Translations under genes and position numbers: made by a program
Assembly: GCF_000021725.1 (NCBI RefSeq)
Contig: NC_012115.1
Span: 1,007,408 to 1,071,407 of the forward strand
Source: Nautilia profundicola AmH
GTDB taxonomy: Bacteria; Campylobacterota; Campylobacteria; Campylobacterales; Nautiliaceae
Direction of reading: 5' to 3'
DNA length: 64,000 nucleotides
The notes under the pieces: generated by a model
Told to the model about the DNA's origin: nothing
Seen by the model: only the letters and a program-made list of their open reading frames with translations
Databases searched by the model: none
Shown here: piece by piece, positions 34,259 through 43,530 of the stretch
Numbering within the stretch: the stretch's first letter is position 1
Layout: each line of letters starts with the position of its first letter

Positions 34259-35962
34259 ATACTTTCTCTCTGCCGGTTCGTAAAGGCTTAAGTCAACCTT
34301 ACCTTTTTCATATTTGAAACTTCCGTCGCTGTTTCTGCTAATCATTGAGTGATATAAAAAGTTTTCGTCATCTCTTTTTGGATAATCGTCTCTATAAAAA
34401 CTACCTCTACTTTCTTTTCTCTGAAGTGAAGCATAAGCCAATACATCTGCAATTTCAAGTAAATTATAAAATTCAAGCAGACTTTGAAGATCAGTATTAA
34501 ATACTTTTGATTTATCTTCAACAGCAAGGTTTTTATTTGCTCTTTCAATAAGATTTTTAAGTTTATCGTAACCTTCTTGCATCTCTTTTTCATTTTTGAA
34601 TACACCGAAATGTCTAAACATAATCTCACCCAATTCGTCTCTGAGATCACCTAAAGTCTCTTTACTTTCTCTGTCAAATAGCTCTTGAATAAATTTAACA
34701 TCATCCTGAAGTTTGCTTTCTCCGCCTTTTGCAAAGTCAGTACCTTCAGCATATCTCACTGCTTCTTTTCCTGCAACATGCCCGAATACAACGATATCAA
34801 GAAGTGAGTTTCCTCCAAGTCTGTTCGCACCATGTACGCTTACACACTGCGCTTCACCGGCCGCATAAATACCTGCAATCGGAGTTTCACATCTAACATC
34901 AGTATGAATTCCACCCATTGCATAGTGCGCAGTAGGTTTGATAGGGATAGGCTCTTTAATCGGATCAATACCTTCAAAATCTATAGTAAGTTCCCTAATC
35001 TGCGGAAGTCTTGATTTTATTTTTTCCTCTCCAAGATGAGTAAGGTCAAGATGTACGTATTCTCTTCCCTCTTCATCTTTAAAACCTCTGCCTTCTCTGA
35101 TTTCTGTCATAATACTTCTACTTACCAAATCTCTAGGCCCAAGCTCCATTTTTTCAGGAGCGTATTTACTCATAAATCTTTCACCTTTGTTATTTAAAAG
35201 ATGTCCGCCTTCACCTCTTGCCGCTTCAGATACAAGAATCGCAGACTTTCTAAGCCCTGTCGGGTGGAATTGTAAAAACTCCATATCTTTAAGAGGAAGC
35301 CCGGCTCTAAGTGCGGCAGCCGTACCGTCTCCCGTACATCCTAAAGCATTTGAAGTATATCCCCAGTAAATTCTGCTGTGTCCACCAGTAGCTAAGATAA
35401 CAGCTTTAGCATGAATAAACTGTATTTCACCCGTTGCAATATTAATAGCGGTTACACCCTGCAATCTTTCACCGTCATGTACTATGTTTAACATAAACCA
35501 TTCATTCAAGAATTTAATATCATGCTTAATACACTGTTCATATAAAGTATGAAGCATAACATGCCCCATCTTATCGGCACTGTAGCATGTTCTGTCTTTA
35601 CTTGCCCCACCAAACGGTCTTTGTGCTATTTTTCCGTTATTAAGTCTGCTAAAAGGCACACCCATATGCTCCATTTCTCTGATAATTCTCGGAGCTTCAA
35701 AACACATATATTTTACAGCTTTTTGGTCAGCAAGATAATCGCTTCCTTTAACAGTATCGAAGGTATGTAGTTCTTCACTATCAGTAGGGTCTACATTTGC
35801 AAGTGCTGCATTAACACCACCTTGCGCAGCACCCGTATGAGAACGTGTAGGATAAACTTTCGTAAGAACGGCAACTTCCATTCCTTTTGCTTCTTCGGCC
35901 GCACTAAGTGCAGCATAAAGTCCCGCTCCACCGGCACCAACAATTAATACATCAACTTTCAT
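34256..35962 (-). CDS. mfrA: Fumarate reductase/succinate dehydrogenase flavoprotein subunit, no Tat signal
   Basis: 568 residues, FAD-binding 2 family: GAGGAGLYAALSA (dinucleotide fold) at 8-20, SHTGAAQGG with the histidine that attaches FAD covalently, HPTGL, RGEGGHLLN, RSIMTEI and the C-terminal HYAMGGIHTD / GANRLGGNSLLD motifs. It interconverts fumarate and succinate. The protein starts at MKVDVLIVGAGG with no leader, so unlike the periplasmic MfrA of Wolinella or Campylobacter it has no twin-arginine signal and should be cytoplasmic. This agrees with a role in central carbon metabolism. A TATAAT -10 box lies upstream (35993-35998). Confidence 0.93.
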   Translation of the reverse strand: MKVDVLIVGAGGAGLYAALSAAEEAKGMEVAVLTKVYPTRSHTGAAQGGVNAALANVDPTDSEELHTFDTVKGSDYLADQKAVKYMCFEAPRIIREMEHMGVPFSRLNNGKIAQRPFGGASKDRTCYSADKMGHVMLHTLYEQCIKHDIKFLNEWFMLNIVHDGERLQGVTAINIATGEIQFIHAKAVILATGGHSRIYWGYTSNALGCTGDGTAAALRAGLPLKDMEFLQFHPTGLRKSAILVSEAARGEGGHLLNNKGERFMSKYAPEKMELGPRDLVSRSIMTEIREGRGFKDEEGREYVHLDLTHLGEEKIKSRLPQIRELTIDFEGIDPIKEPIPIKPTAHYAMGGIHTDVRCETPIAGIYAAGEAQCVSVHGANRLGGNSLLDIVVFGHVAGKEAVRYAEGTDFAKGGESKLQDDVKFIQELFDRESKETLGDLRDELGEIMFRHFGVFKNEKEMQEGYDKLKNLIERANKNLAVEDKSKVFNTDLQSLLEFYNLLEIADVLAYASLQRKESRGSFYRDDYPKRDDENFLYHSMISRNSDGSFKYEKGKVDLSLYEPAERKY

Positions 35963-35992
35963 ATCACTCCTTTAGTCTATATAATATTGATA

Positions 35993-35998
35993 ATTATA
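35993..35998 (-). promoter_or_regulatory. -10 box of the mfrA promoter
   Basis: TATAAT on the minus strand lies 31 bases upstream of the mfrA start, preceded by an A/T-rich stretch. No clear -35 hexamer is seen, which is common for sigma-70 promoters in this phylum. Confidence 0.5.
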
Positions 35999-36070
35999 AC
36001 GAAAACTTATATTAAATAAGATAATTTTGGTGTGAATTCTGATTCAGTGTTACGGGCTGTTACAAAAAAA

Positions 36071-36250
36071 GTTATTTAGTTAATAAAGTTGTTAAGGTTA
36101 AAGAAGTTAGTTAAGTTGTTAAGGTTATTGAGGTTAGTGAAGCTGGTAAGGTTATATCGCTTTAGAATTTAAAAACTTTAACTAACTTTAATTAACCTCA
36201 ACTAACCTTAACAACCATAAAAACCCTAACTAACTTTAACTACTTTAACT
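36071..36250. repeat. Long inverted pair of period 8-10 repeats upstream of mfrA
   Basis: The left arm (36071-36155) has units such as AAGTTGTT, AAGGTTAA, AAGTTAGTT and AAGGTTATTG. The right arm (36176-36250) has ACTTTAACTA, ACTTTAATTA, ACCTCAACTA and ACCTTAACA. The right arm read on the other strand resembles the left (GTTGTTAAGGTTA and GAGGTTA occur in both), so a long imperfect hairpin can form. It fills most of the 277-base gap and includes the stop codon of the TolC-like gene. Confidence 0.85.
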
Positions 36251-37439
36251 TCCAATTATGCAGTTTATAATATAGTGAAAGTAACAGTTTTTGTTTTTGG
36301 AGTTTTAATATTTCAATATTAACAAACATAGTTTTTCTTGAGTTTTCCAATATTTGAAGATCAAGCTTCGTTGCATTTCCCGCTTCAATCGAATCAAGTG
36401 TTGAAGCTATAAGATCATCATATATTTTTACATTATCTTTATAAATCTGTATTTTTTTATCAATCGTTTTTATCTGATTAACGATGTTGTTATATGTGTT
36501 TGTTAACTGTAATTTTTTATCCTCTATCATTGTCAGTGATTTAAGATAATCAATTTTACTTTTTTGTATTTTATTTACGGCATTGAAACTGATAGGTAAT
36601 GTTACACTAAATCCGATTCTATAATAATCGTTTTTTGAATCCTGAAATAACGGAGTATTTTGCGAATACATTGTTTTTTGCCAGTTCAAAGAACCGTTTA
36701 TATTTACACTTAATAACTGATCTCCAAACTGCATTTTATACAAATCGTATTTTACTTTTTTAAGTTTTTTTTGAGCTAAAAGATCCAAATTTGATTTTAA
36801 ATACTGATTTTTCGTAATTAGCTCAAACACTGGCAGCTTTATTTTATCTATATTCAGTGATGATATGTTTTTAAATGAATTTCTGAGACTTTCCAAATTT
36901 GTTTTCAAATCTTCCAAATTCAGTTTTAACCCGTTTAGCTGTAAAATTGCGTTGTTAAGGAGCGTAGAGTCCCCTATTCCGTTTAAAAACTCCTCTTTTT
37001 TCTTTTTTATATCTATTTTCGTATTTGCAATATTTAAAAGTATTATTTTTTGATTAAGTTTGGTTATTTTATAATCATACGCCAAATCAAGAGCCTGTTT
37101 TATAAGAGCCCTTCTTTGAAGTTCAATATTTAACATATTATATGATTTGGAATGTTGAGCATATTTAATCGAATAATAAATGGCCCCGGATTTAAAAACA
37201 GGCTGATTTACGCTGATACTGAATGTTTTATTTGTTGTTTTAATGCTTCCGAGTGTATTGTCTTTCGAATAAGAATACTTTAATATTATCGGACTTATCC
37301 ATGATTTTTCAGTATCTTTACTGTCCTGAATGCTTTGTTCTTTGTCAAAATTCAGCTCTTTTTGCTTCAAATCATTCAATAAATCTCCACTAAAAACCAA
37401 TGCTGGAAATAACAAAAAAAGAAATTTTTTTAGTTTCAA
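36240..37439 (-). CDS. TolC-family outer membrane efflux protein
   Basis: 399 residues with a signal peptide (MKLKKFLFLLFPALVFSG) and two OEP-type repeats of long helices (YAQHSKSYNMLNIELQRRALIKQALDLAYDYKI; LTMIEDKKLQLTNTYNNIVNQIK) separated by strand segments (ISVNQPVFKSGAIYYS; YRIGFSVTLPISF). TolC-type trimers form outer-membrane channels for RND or ABC efflux or type I secretion. The start is TTG with GGAGAAG upstream, one base after the argD stop. Its final two codons and stop lie in the repeat arm. No pump genes are adjacent; the substrate is unknown. Confidence 0.88.
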   Translation of the reverse strand: MKLKKFLFLLFPALVFSGDLLNDLKQKELNFDKEQSIQDSKDTEKSWISPIILKYSYSKDNTLGSIKTTNKTFSISVNQPVFKSGAIYYSIKYAQHSKSYNMLNIELQRRALIKQALDLAYDYKITKLNQKIILLNIANTKIDIKKKKEEFLNGIGDSTLLNNAILQLNGLKLNLEDLKTNLESLRNSFKNISSLNIDKIKLPVFELITKNQYLKSNLDLLAQKKLKKVKYDLYKMQFGDQLLSVNINGSLNWQKTMYSQNTPLFQDSKNDYYRIGFSVTLPISFNAVNKIQKSKIDYLKSLTMIEDKKLQLTNTYNNIVNQIKTIDKKIQIYKDNVKIYDDLIASTLDSIEAGNATKLDLQILENSRKTMFVNIEILKLQKQKLLLSLYYKLHNWKLK

Positions 37440-37440
37440 T

Positions 37441-38607
37441 TTACTTCTCCAAAGAATTTAATGTAATTTTCAATCTCTCAAAACCTTCGTCAATTTCATC
37501 TTTTGTAATTGTAAGTGGCGGTAAAAATCTTACAGAATGTGTTCCGGCTTTTAATATTAATAGTTTGTTTTCAAAAGCTTTTTTAACCACTTCATCCCTA
37601 ATCTCAGGTGTCTTAGCCCTTAGTGCTCTCATCAGTCCGTATCCGCTTACACTCTCAAACATTTCAGGATATTCTTTGGCTATTTCAAGAAGTTTGTTTT
37701 CAAAATATTCTATCGTATCCGCAAGTTTACCGTTTCTTTTTTCTTCATCCAAAATTTTAACAACTTCCAAAGCGGCGGCAGTCGCAAGATAGTTTCCACC
37801 AAACGTACTGCCGTGATCTCCAGGTTTTAAAACATCCGTATGTGTTGTTAAGACTGCTCCTATCGGAACACCGCCTCCAAGGCCTTTTGCCATAGTAACA
37901 ATATCAGGCTTAATTTCATACAGGTTGCTTGCAAGAAATTCTCCGGTTCTGTAAATTCCTGTCTGAACCTCATCTACGATCAAAAGTATATTTTTTTCTT
38001 TTAAAAACTTAGCAAGGTTTTGAATCTCTTCTTTATCAAAAGGATTAACACCTCCTTCCCCCTGAATCAATTCTATCATAACAGCCACTGTTTTGTCGTC
38101 AATTTTGTTGTATATATCCGCTATATCTTTTGCATATGTAAACCCATCCGGAAAAGGACCGAAATACTGATGAAATTTCGGCTGTCCCGTAGCTTTCAAA
38201 GTAGAGATGGTTCTACCGTGAAAAGAGTTTTCAAGTGTTATTACTTTATATCTTTTTATTTCACCGTTTACCTCTCCGTATTTTCTTGCAATTTTAAGTG
38301 CCGTTTCATTCGCTTCTGCTCCGCTGTTACAGAAAAATATTCCACCCTCAATTCCGCTTTTTTTTACAATTTCTTCCGCAAGTTTTTCCTGAGGTTCTAT
38401 TCTGTATAGATTTGATATGTGAATAATATTTTTAGCTTGAGAGCATATTACATTTGCAAGTCTCTCATTTCCATGTCCTACGCTCACAACTCCTATACCG
38501 CTTGTAAAATCTATATAATTCTCACCGTTTTTATCCCATAGTGTGGCGCTCATTCCTTTTTCAAACTGTACGTCAAATCTTGCGTAAGTGTTTAATAAAT
38601 ACTGCAT
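37441..38607 (-). CDS. argD: Acetylornithine aminotransferase
   Basis: 388 residues, class III PLP aminotransferase: DFTSGIGVVSVGHGN, FCNSGAEANETALKIARKYG, the TLENSFHGRT loop, LLIVDEVQTGIYRTG and the PLP-lysine motif VTMAKGLGGGVPIGA near 233-247, then STFGGNYLATAAA. It makes N-acetylornithine for arginine synthesis and may also act as DAP aminotransferase. Length is normal. The TolC-like gene follows by one base and an unknown gene precedes it by 9 bases. Confidence 0.95.
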   Translation of the reverse strand: MQYLLNTYARFDVQFEKGMSATLWDKNGENYIDFTSGIGVVSVGHGNERLANVICSQAKNIIHISNLYRIEPQEKLAEEIVKKSGIEGGIFFCNSGAEANETALKIARKYGEVNGEIKRYKVITLENSFHGRTISTLKATGQPKFHQYFGPFPDGFTYAKDIADIYNKIDDKTVAVMIELIQGEGGVNPFDKEEIQNLAKFLKEKNILLIVDEVQTGIYRTGEFLASNLYEIKPDIVTMAKGLGGGVPIGAVLTTHTDVLKPGDHGSTFGGNYLATAAALEVVKILDEEKRNGKLADTIEYFENKLLEIAKEYPEMFESVSGYGLMRALRAKTPEIRDEVVKKAFENKLLILKAGTHSVRFLPPLTITKDEIDEGFERLKITLNSLEK

Positions 38608-38616
38608 AAAATCTCC

Positions 38617-39111
38617 TTATTCATAAAAATCTATTTCATAATCGCTTATGTCTTTTTTAGTGAAAACCCCCACTTTATCCCCGAGCATTTTCACAAAACT
38701 TAAAACCGCCTCAATCTCTTCGTCTTCAACGTCTCCTAAAATAATACTTACTTTATCTGAAGAGTCTATTAAATATAAAACCCCGCTTATTTCCTCAAGA
38801 GTTGTAAGGTGCTTTTTTATCTGTGTTTTTACCCTCACACCTTTTAAAATATCAACATAATCTTCGAACTCGTCCGTATCTTTAAGATCCTCGTCGTATA
38901 TTTCAAATACGTACGCCAGCCTCGCAAGCAACAGTGCCAAATCCCTGTCAGCCCTTGGAATATCCACTTTGGAGTGCTCATCCGTGCCACCGAGCACCGC
39001 ATAACTTTTAATCAGTTTTTTAGGTTTTTCATTCCAGAAAATAACCAAATCTGACTCTTTTAAAAAATTCTCGTCTTTATTGGTGTAATATTCGCCTTTT
39101 TTTTCAAACAT
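38617..39111 (-). CDS. Conserved-looking acidic protein of unknown function
   Basis: 164 residues, no signal peptide or membrane helix, strongly acidic (EFEDYVDILKGV, GDVEDEEIEAVLSF, FTKKDISDYEIDFYE). Visible patterns include VIFWNEKPKKLIKSYAVLGGTDEHSKVDIPRADRDLALLLARLAYVFEI. I recognise no family. AGGAAC precedes the ATG. It lies 9 bases before argD in the same direction and follows a short octamer repeat. Co-expression with argD is likely; a function is not assignable from sequence. Confidence 0.6.
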   Translation of the reverse strand: MFEKKGEYYTNKDENFLKESDLVIFWNEKPKKLIKSYAVLGGTDEHSKVDIPRADRDLALLLARLAYVFEIYDEDLKDTDEFEDYVDILKGVRVKTQIKKHLTTLEEISGVLYLIDSSDKVSIILGDVEDEEIEAVLSFVKMLGDKVGVFTKKDISDYEIDFYE

Positions 39112-39125
39112 TTTGTTCCTTTAGA

Positions 39126-39157
39126 GTATTGGTATATTAGTATATTGGTTATTAGTG
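39126..39157. repeat. Octamer tandem repeat (4 units)
   Basis: Four 8-base units GTATTGGT, ATATTAGT, ATATTGGT, TATTAGTG lie just upstream of the unknown acidic gene (minus) and of sulP (plus), in their divergent promoter region. Degenerate, period 8. Confidence 0.65.
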
Positions 39158-39237
39158 TTGTCCACTTTTACTAAGCCAAAAAATTTATTAACCTTATATG
39201 TTATAATTCTGCCTCGAAAAATTTTAAAGGATTATAC

Positions 39238-40737
39238 TTGTTTTCTAAGATATTACAAAATTATAACGCAAAAAATACCAAAAACGAGTTACTAAGCGGA
39301 ACAGTCGTGGCAATTGCACTTGTACCGGAAGCTATTGCGTTTAGTATCATCGCCGGAGTTTCTCCTCTTGTAGGATTATATACGGCTTTCATATTAGGAC
39401 TTATTACGGCGCTTTTTGGAGGAAAACCGGGAATGATAAGCGGTGCCACCGGAAGTGTGGCTGTTGTAATGGTCTCACTCGTGGCGAGCCACGGAGTTGA
39501 ATATCTTTTCTGGGCTACGGTACTTGCAGGTATTATTCAGATACTTGTAGGTGTTTTTAAACTTGCGAAATTCATACGTCTTGTACCTATGCCAGTTGTT
39601 TACGGATTTGTAAACGGACTTGCCATTATTATAGCTATGGCACAGTTTCCGATGTTTAAAGGCGAAGGTTATATTATGTACATTTTAGTAGCCCTTACTA
39701 TGGCTATTATGTGGTTTTTACCTAAATTCACAAAAGCAATCCCTTCAGGACTCGGTGCGATTATTGCAATTACAGCGCTTGTACTTATATTTAATCTTGA
39801 TACGAAAAAAATAGGAGATTTGGCACATATCAGCGGAAGTTTCCCGCATTTCCACCTGCCCCTCGCACCTCTAAACTGGGAAACTATTAAAATCATTCTA
39901 CCTTATTCAATCATTATGGCTCTTGTAGGGCTTATAGAATCGCTACTTACACTTGAAGTATTGGAAGAAATGAGCGGTGAGAGAGGCAACGGAAACAAAG
40001 AAGCAATTGCACTCGGAGCCGGAAATGCAACATGCGGACTTTTCGGCGGAATGGCCGGATGCGCAATGATAGGACAGAGTGTAATCAATTATACTTCAGG
40101 CGGACGAGGAAGACTTAGTGCCGCATTTGCAGCCATACTTTTAATTTTGTTTGTCGTGGCACTTGCTAAATATATAGAACAGATCCCTCTTGCCGCACTT
40201 GTCGGAATTATGTTTATGGTAAGTATTGCAACATTTGAATGGGCAAGTTTCGACAGACTCAAAAGGATGCCGAAAGAAGACGCTTTCGTACTTATAGCCA
40301 CCACATTGATTACAATCTTTACCGATCTTGCAATTGCAGTAATAAGCGGTGTTATAATTTCAGCACTTGTATTTGCATGGAAACACGCAAAAGTTTATTT
40401 TAAAACCAAAATGGAAGGTAACAGAAAAATTTATGAATTTGAAGGGCCTCTGTTTTTCGGAAGCGCAAAAAGTTTTATTGAAAGTTTTGACGTTAAAAAC
40501 GACCCCGACGAAGTGGTAATGGATTTTAAAAACGTACGTGTTAAAGACTCAAGCGGCGTGGAAGCCATAGATAAAATCACAAAAAAATATCTCGAAAACG
40601 GCAAAAAACTTACAATCAGACACCTAAGTGACGAGTGTAAAAAACTCCTCAAAGTCGCAGGGCCTTACTGCACTTACGAAGAAGACGACCCTAACTATAA
40701 AGTGGCGGTAAATCCGGAAGAACTTAAACAAAACTGA
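39238..40737 (+). CDS. SulP-family anion transporter with STAS domain
   Basis: 499 residues. The membrane part (~1-385) has the SulP motif [40 protein letters not shown] and the [24 protein letters not shown] loop; about 11-14 helices. The C-terminal STAS domain (~400-495) has [15 protein letters not shown]. Family members carry sulfate, bicarbonate or other anions; bicarbonate would suit an autotroph, but that is inference. The start is TTG with AAAGG upstream. A TATAAT box lies near 39203. It runs into priA convergently with a 14-base overlap. Confidence 0.92.
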
Positions 40738-42529
40738 CCGGATCCACATCCACTTTCATTTCATTAATATTCACGCACGGATATATGATTTTATGAAGGT
40801 TTTTGCCTTTAAGCAGTACCTGGTATCGAAATATGTTTTTGATTTTGAATATAGGGGCTTCACCAGAGCCTACTATCTCAGGCCTGTTTCCAATACAGCG
40901 TAAAAACCTGTCCATTTTTTCTTTGGCTTTTATTTTGTCTTTATCCTGAAATTCTATTTTTATAAGTCTGTTAAACGGCGGGTATCCGAGCTCTTTTCTG
41001 TTTTGTATCTCTTCATCATAAAATTCCTCATAGCTTCTGTCAAAAAATTCTGGATTAAGCGTTTGAATAATAACCTCGCCGTCCTCTTTTCTTCCTGCCC
41101 TTCCTTCAACCTGGCGTGCCAAGGCAAAAGCCCTCTCCCCGGCTCTGTAATCCGCACTGTTAAGTACAAAATCTATATCAAGTACAATTGAAAGCGCAAC
41201 ATCCGGATAGTCATGCCCTTTACTGAGCATTTGCGTGCCTATTAAAATATCTATCTCTTTATTTGCAAATCTTTTTAGCAGTTTATCAACCCTGGATTTG
41301 GAAGTGATAACGTCCCTGTCAAATTTTTCTATAACTGCATCAGGGAAAATCCCTTTTAAAACTTCTAAAAATTCACTCGTACCCATTCTTTCGTTTATAA
41401 ATTCTTCACTTCCACAGTATTCACAGCTTGAAGGAATATGCATACTGTAATTGCAGTAATGACATACAAGCGCTCTTTTATTTTTATGTACACTCATTGC
41501 AACATCACAGTGTTTGCATTTTACCGCCTTACCGCACTCGGCACATATCATATATTTAAAATTCGCACGTGTCGGAAGGAATATAATAACTTGTTTATTT
41601 TTCTCAATGGTATCTTTTATTTTTTGTATGATAAAATCATCAAATGTGCTTCTGAAATATCTTGTTTTTTTCGTATTGTAAAACGTTCCTTTCAGTCTGA
41701 AATGTGGAAATTTATATAGATCACTTATAAGAGGAGTTGCGCTTCCGAGTATTACTTTGGCATCGTAAATTTTACCGAAATATACTGCCAGATCTTTTGC
41801 GTTGTATTTTGGAGTCTGTTCGGATTTATAGCTGTCGTCATGCTCTTCATCCACAATTATCAACCCAAGATTTTCAAGAGGCAAAAACAGAGCACTTCTG
41901 GCACCCGCTACAATTTTAATCTCACCTTTTGCAATTCCTGAAAGAATTTGTTGTTTTTTCTTTTTGGTTATTTTACTGTGCCATATAGCAAGTGCTTCTC
42001 CGAAATATTTTTGAAGTCTTTTTTCCATTTGTGAGGTTATAGCAATTTCAGGCAGTAAAAAAAGTACCTGTTGTCCATCATTAAGCACTTCTTCTATTAG
42101 TTTGATATATATCTCCGTTTTGCCGCTTCCGGTATCACCGAAAAGTACCGACACATCGTTTTTTTTCAAAAACTTCAACGCTTCTTGTTGTTTATCTGTT
42201 AATTTTATGTCTGTTTTTACATTATTAATTTTCCATTTTACATTTTCAATTTTACATTCGTAGAAAAGTCCCGCCGCTTCACCAATAGGAGCAAAATAAT
42301 ATTTGCAAATAAAATCAATAATTTTTTGTTTCTTCGAAGAAAATGAATAAAGTTTTGAAAGTATAACTTTACATTCAAAATTAGGCTTTTGAACTTCTTT
42401 TACAACATAACCTGTTGTTTTTCTGTTTCTTACTTCAATTTCAACAACATCGCCGGGATTTAATTCAAAATTTGAGCTGTATGTAAAAGTATTTGGAGTG
42501 TTAATAACAGCTATATCGTAGTATTTCAT
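40724..42529 (-). CDS. priA: Primosomal protein N' (replication restart helicase PriA)
   Basis: 601 residues, superfamily 2 helicase: Walker [10 protein letters not shown] near 129-137, Walker [21 protein letters not shown], and zinc-binding cysteines [13 protein letters not shown]...CHYC...CEYC in the C-terminal half. PriA reloads the replisome at stalled forks. It is shorter than E. coli PriA by about 130 residues, mostly at the N-terminal DNA-binding domain, as in Campylobacter and Helicobacter. Residues around 91-103 ([13 protein letters not shown]) are encoded by a heptamer array inside the gene. The start overlaps the pilin gene stop by 4 nt. Confidence 0.95.
42227..42259. repeat. Heptamer array inside priA
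   Basis: TTTT runs at exact 7-base steps (42229, 42236, 42243, 42250) give units AATTTTC, CATTTTA, CATTTTC and AATTTTA. The array is in frame within priA, adding a Lys/Asn/Val-rich stretch between the N-terminal domain and the helicase core. It is the same repeat type as in queA and the glycosylase gene. Confidence 0.85.
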
Positions 42530-42948
42530 TCACCTATCAAACTACAATTGCCATTTGTATTATCACAGACAAATTTACAATTATTTGCCGTATCATTATA
42601 ATAGTGAAATTTGATAACTTTTTGATCAATTGTAACGTTATAATCAGTCCCGTTTCCATCCCATTTTACTGTGCCAGTATTTTGTTTAATAGGATAAGTC
42701 AAAATACCTTCAAAAAGCTGATTATCGGTTGTTGAAGTTTCAAGTGAAGGACATGAATCATTACCTTCCATTACGTTTTTACCGTATTTTGTGGATATAG
42801 CAGTTCTAATAGTAGCTACGTCAGTTTTAACCTTTGCAATCTCGGCATCGCTTATTCCGCTAAACAATCTCGGGATTGCAACTCCGGCAAGTATTCCTAT
42901 TACAACTATTACAAAAATTAATTCAAGCATAGTAAAAGATTTTCTCAT
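42526..42948 (-). CDS. Type IV pilin-like / type II pseudopilin
   Basis: 140 residues with a prepilin leader: [29 protein letters not shown], where the mature N-terminus starts with Phe and has the conserved Glu at +5. The residue before the cut is serine rather than the usual glycine. The C-terminal half has paired cysteines ([14 protein letters not shown]) and looks like a small globular head. It follows another pilin gene after a hairpin and precedes priA with a 4-nt overlap. Whether it is a pilin or a minor pseudopilin is not clear from sequence. Confidence 0.85.
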
Positions 42949-42964
42949 TTATTACCTTTAAATT

Positions 42965-42996
42965 AAGAAAATAATAAGAGCGGAAAAGCTCTTATT
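42965..42996 (-). terminator. Hairpin between the two pilin genes
   Basis: On the minus strand AATAAGAGC, loop TTTTCC, GCTCTTATT (9-bp stem) is followed by ATTTTCTTAATTT. It overlaps the stop codon of the upstream pilin gene, so it probably ends most of its transcripts and lets a fraction read into the second pilin and priA. Confidence 0.7.
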
Positions 42997-43501
42997 AATT
43001 TATTTCAGTTATAGGATTAGCAGTTGTATTCACATCAGCTATATTTGTACCATTTGCAATATTACAGTCAGTATCAGCATTTGTATTATCACATCTATAT
43101 AATTTGAATACTGGTGATTGATTAGCATTACCATCTTTACATGTAATTACGTAGTCTTTACCTGCAACAGACTGTTTAATTTGAATAACAACTGTATCAG
43201 CAGTAGTACTATTACAATCTGCTAAATTTACAGTATCTACTTCTTTTGGTAATTCTACATACTCTGTAATATTATTTTCATCTAATGCTAGATATGAAAT
43301 ATCACCACCTTTATTTTCTGCAATTGATTTACTCCATAATGTAGGTGCAACTGTTCTGTTTAAAGTTCCTACAAATGATTTTAAGTTACCTTCATGTGCC
43401 TGTTGAGCAACACCTAAGAATTTCGGTAACGCAACTGCTGCTAAAATACCTAAAATAACAATAACGAAAATCAGTTCAATCATCGTAAACGCTTTTTTCA
43501 T
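42995..43501 (-). CDS. Type IV pilin-like / type II pseudopilin
   Basis: 168 residues: leader MKKA then FTMIELIFVIVILGILAAVALPKFLGVAQQ, cut after alanine instead of glycine, with Glu at +5 of the mature protein. The head is polar and Thr/Asn-rich (CNSTTADTVVIQIKQ; CDNTNADTDCNIANGTNIADVNTT) with several cysteines that could form disulfides. It has its own promoter with extended -10 and a terminator after it, so it may be the major pilin of the system whose ATPase and platform genes are at 55-58 kb. Confidence 0.87.
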   Translation of the reverse strand: MKKAFTMIELIFVIVILGILAAVALPKFLGVAQQAHEGNLKSFVGTLNRTVAPTLWSKSIAENKGGDISYLALDENNITEYVELPKEVDTVNLADCNSTTADTVVIQIKQSVAGKDYVITCKDGNANQSPVFKLYRCDNTNADTDCNIANGTNIADVNTTANPITEIN

Positions 43502-43530
43502 TTTTTATCTCCTTTAATTTATTTATTACA

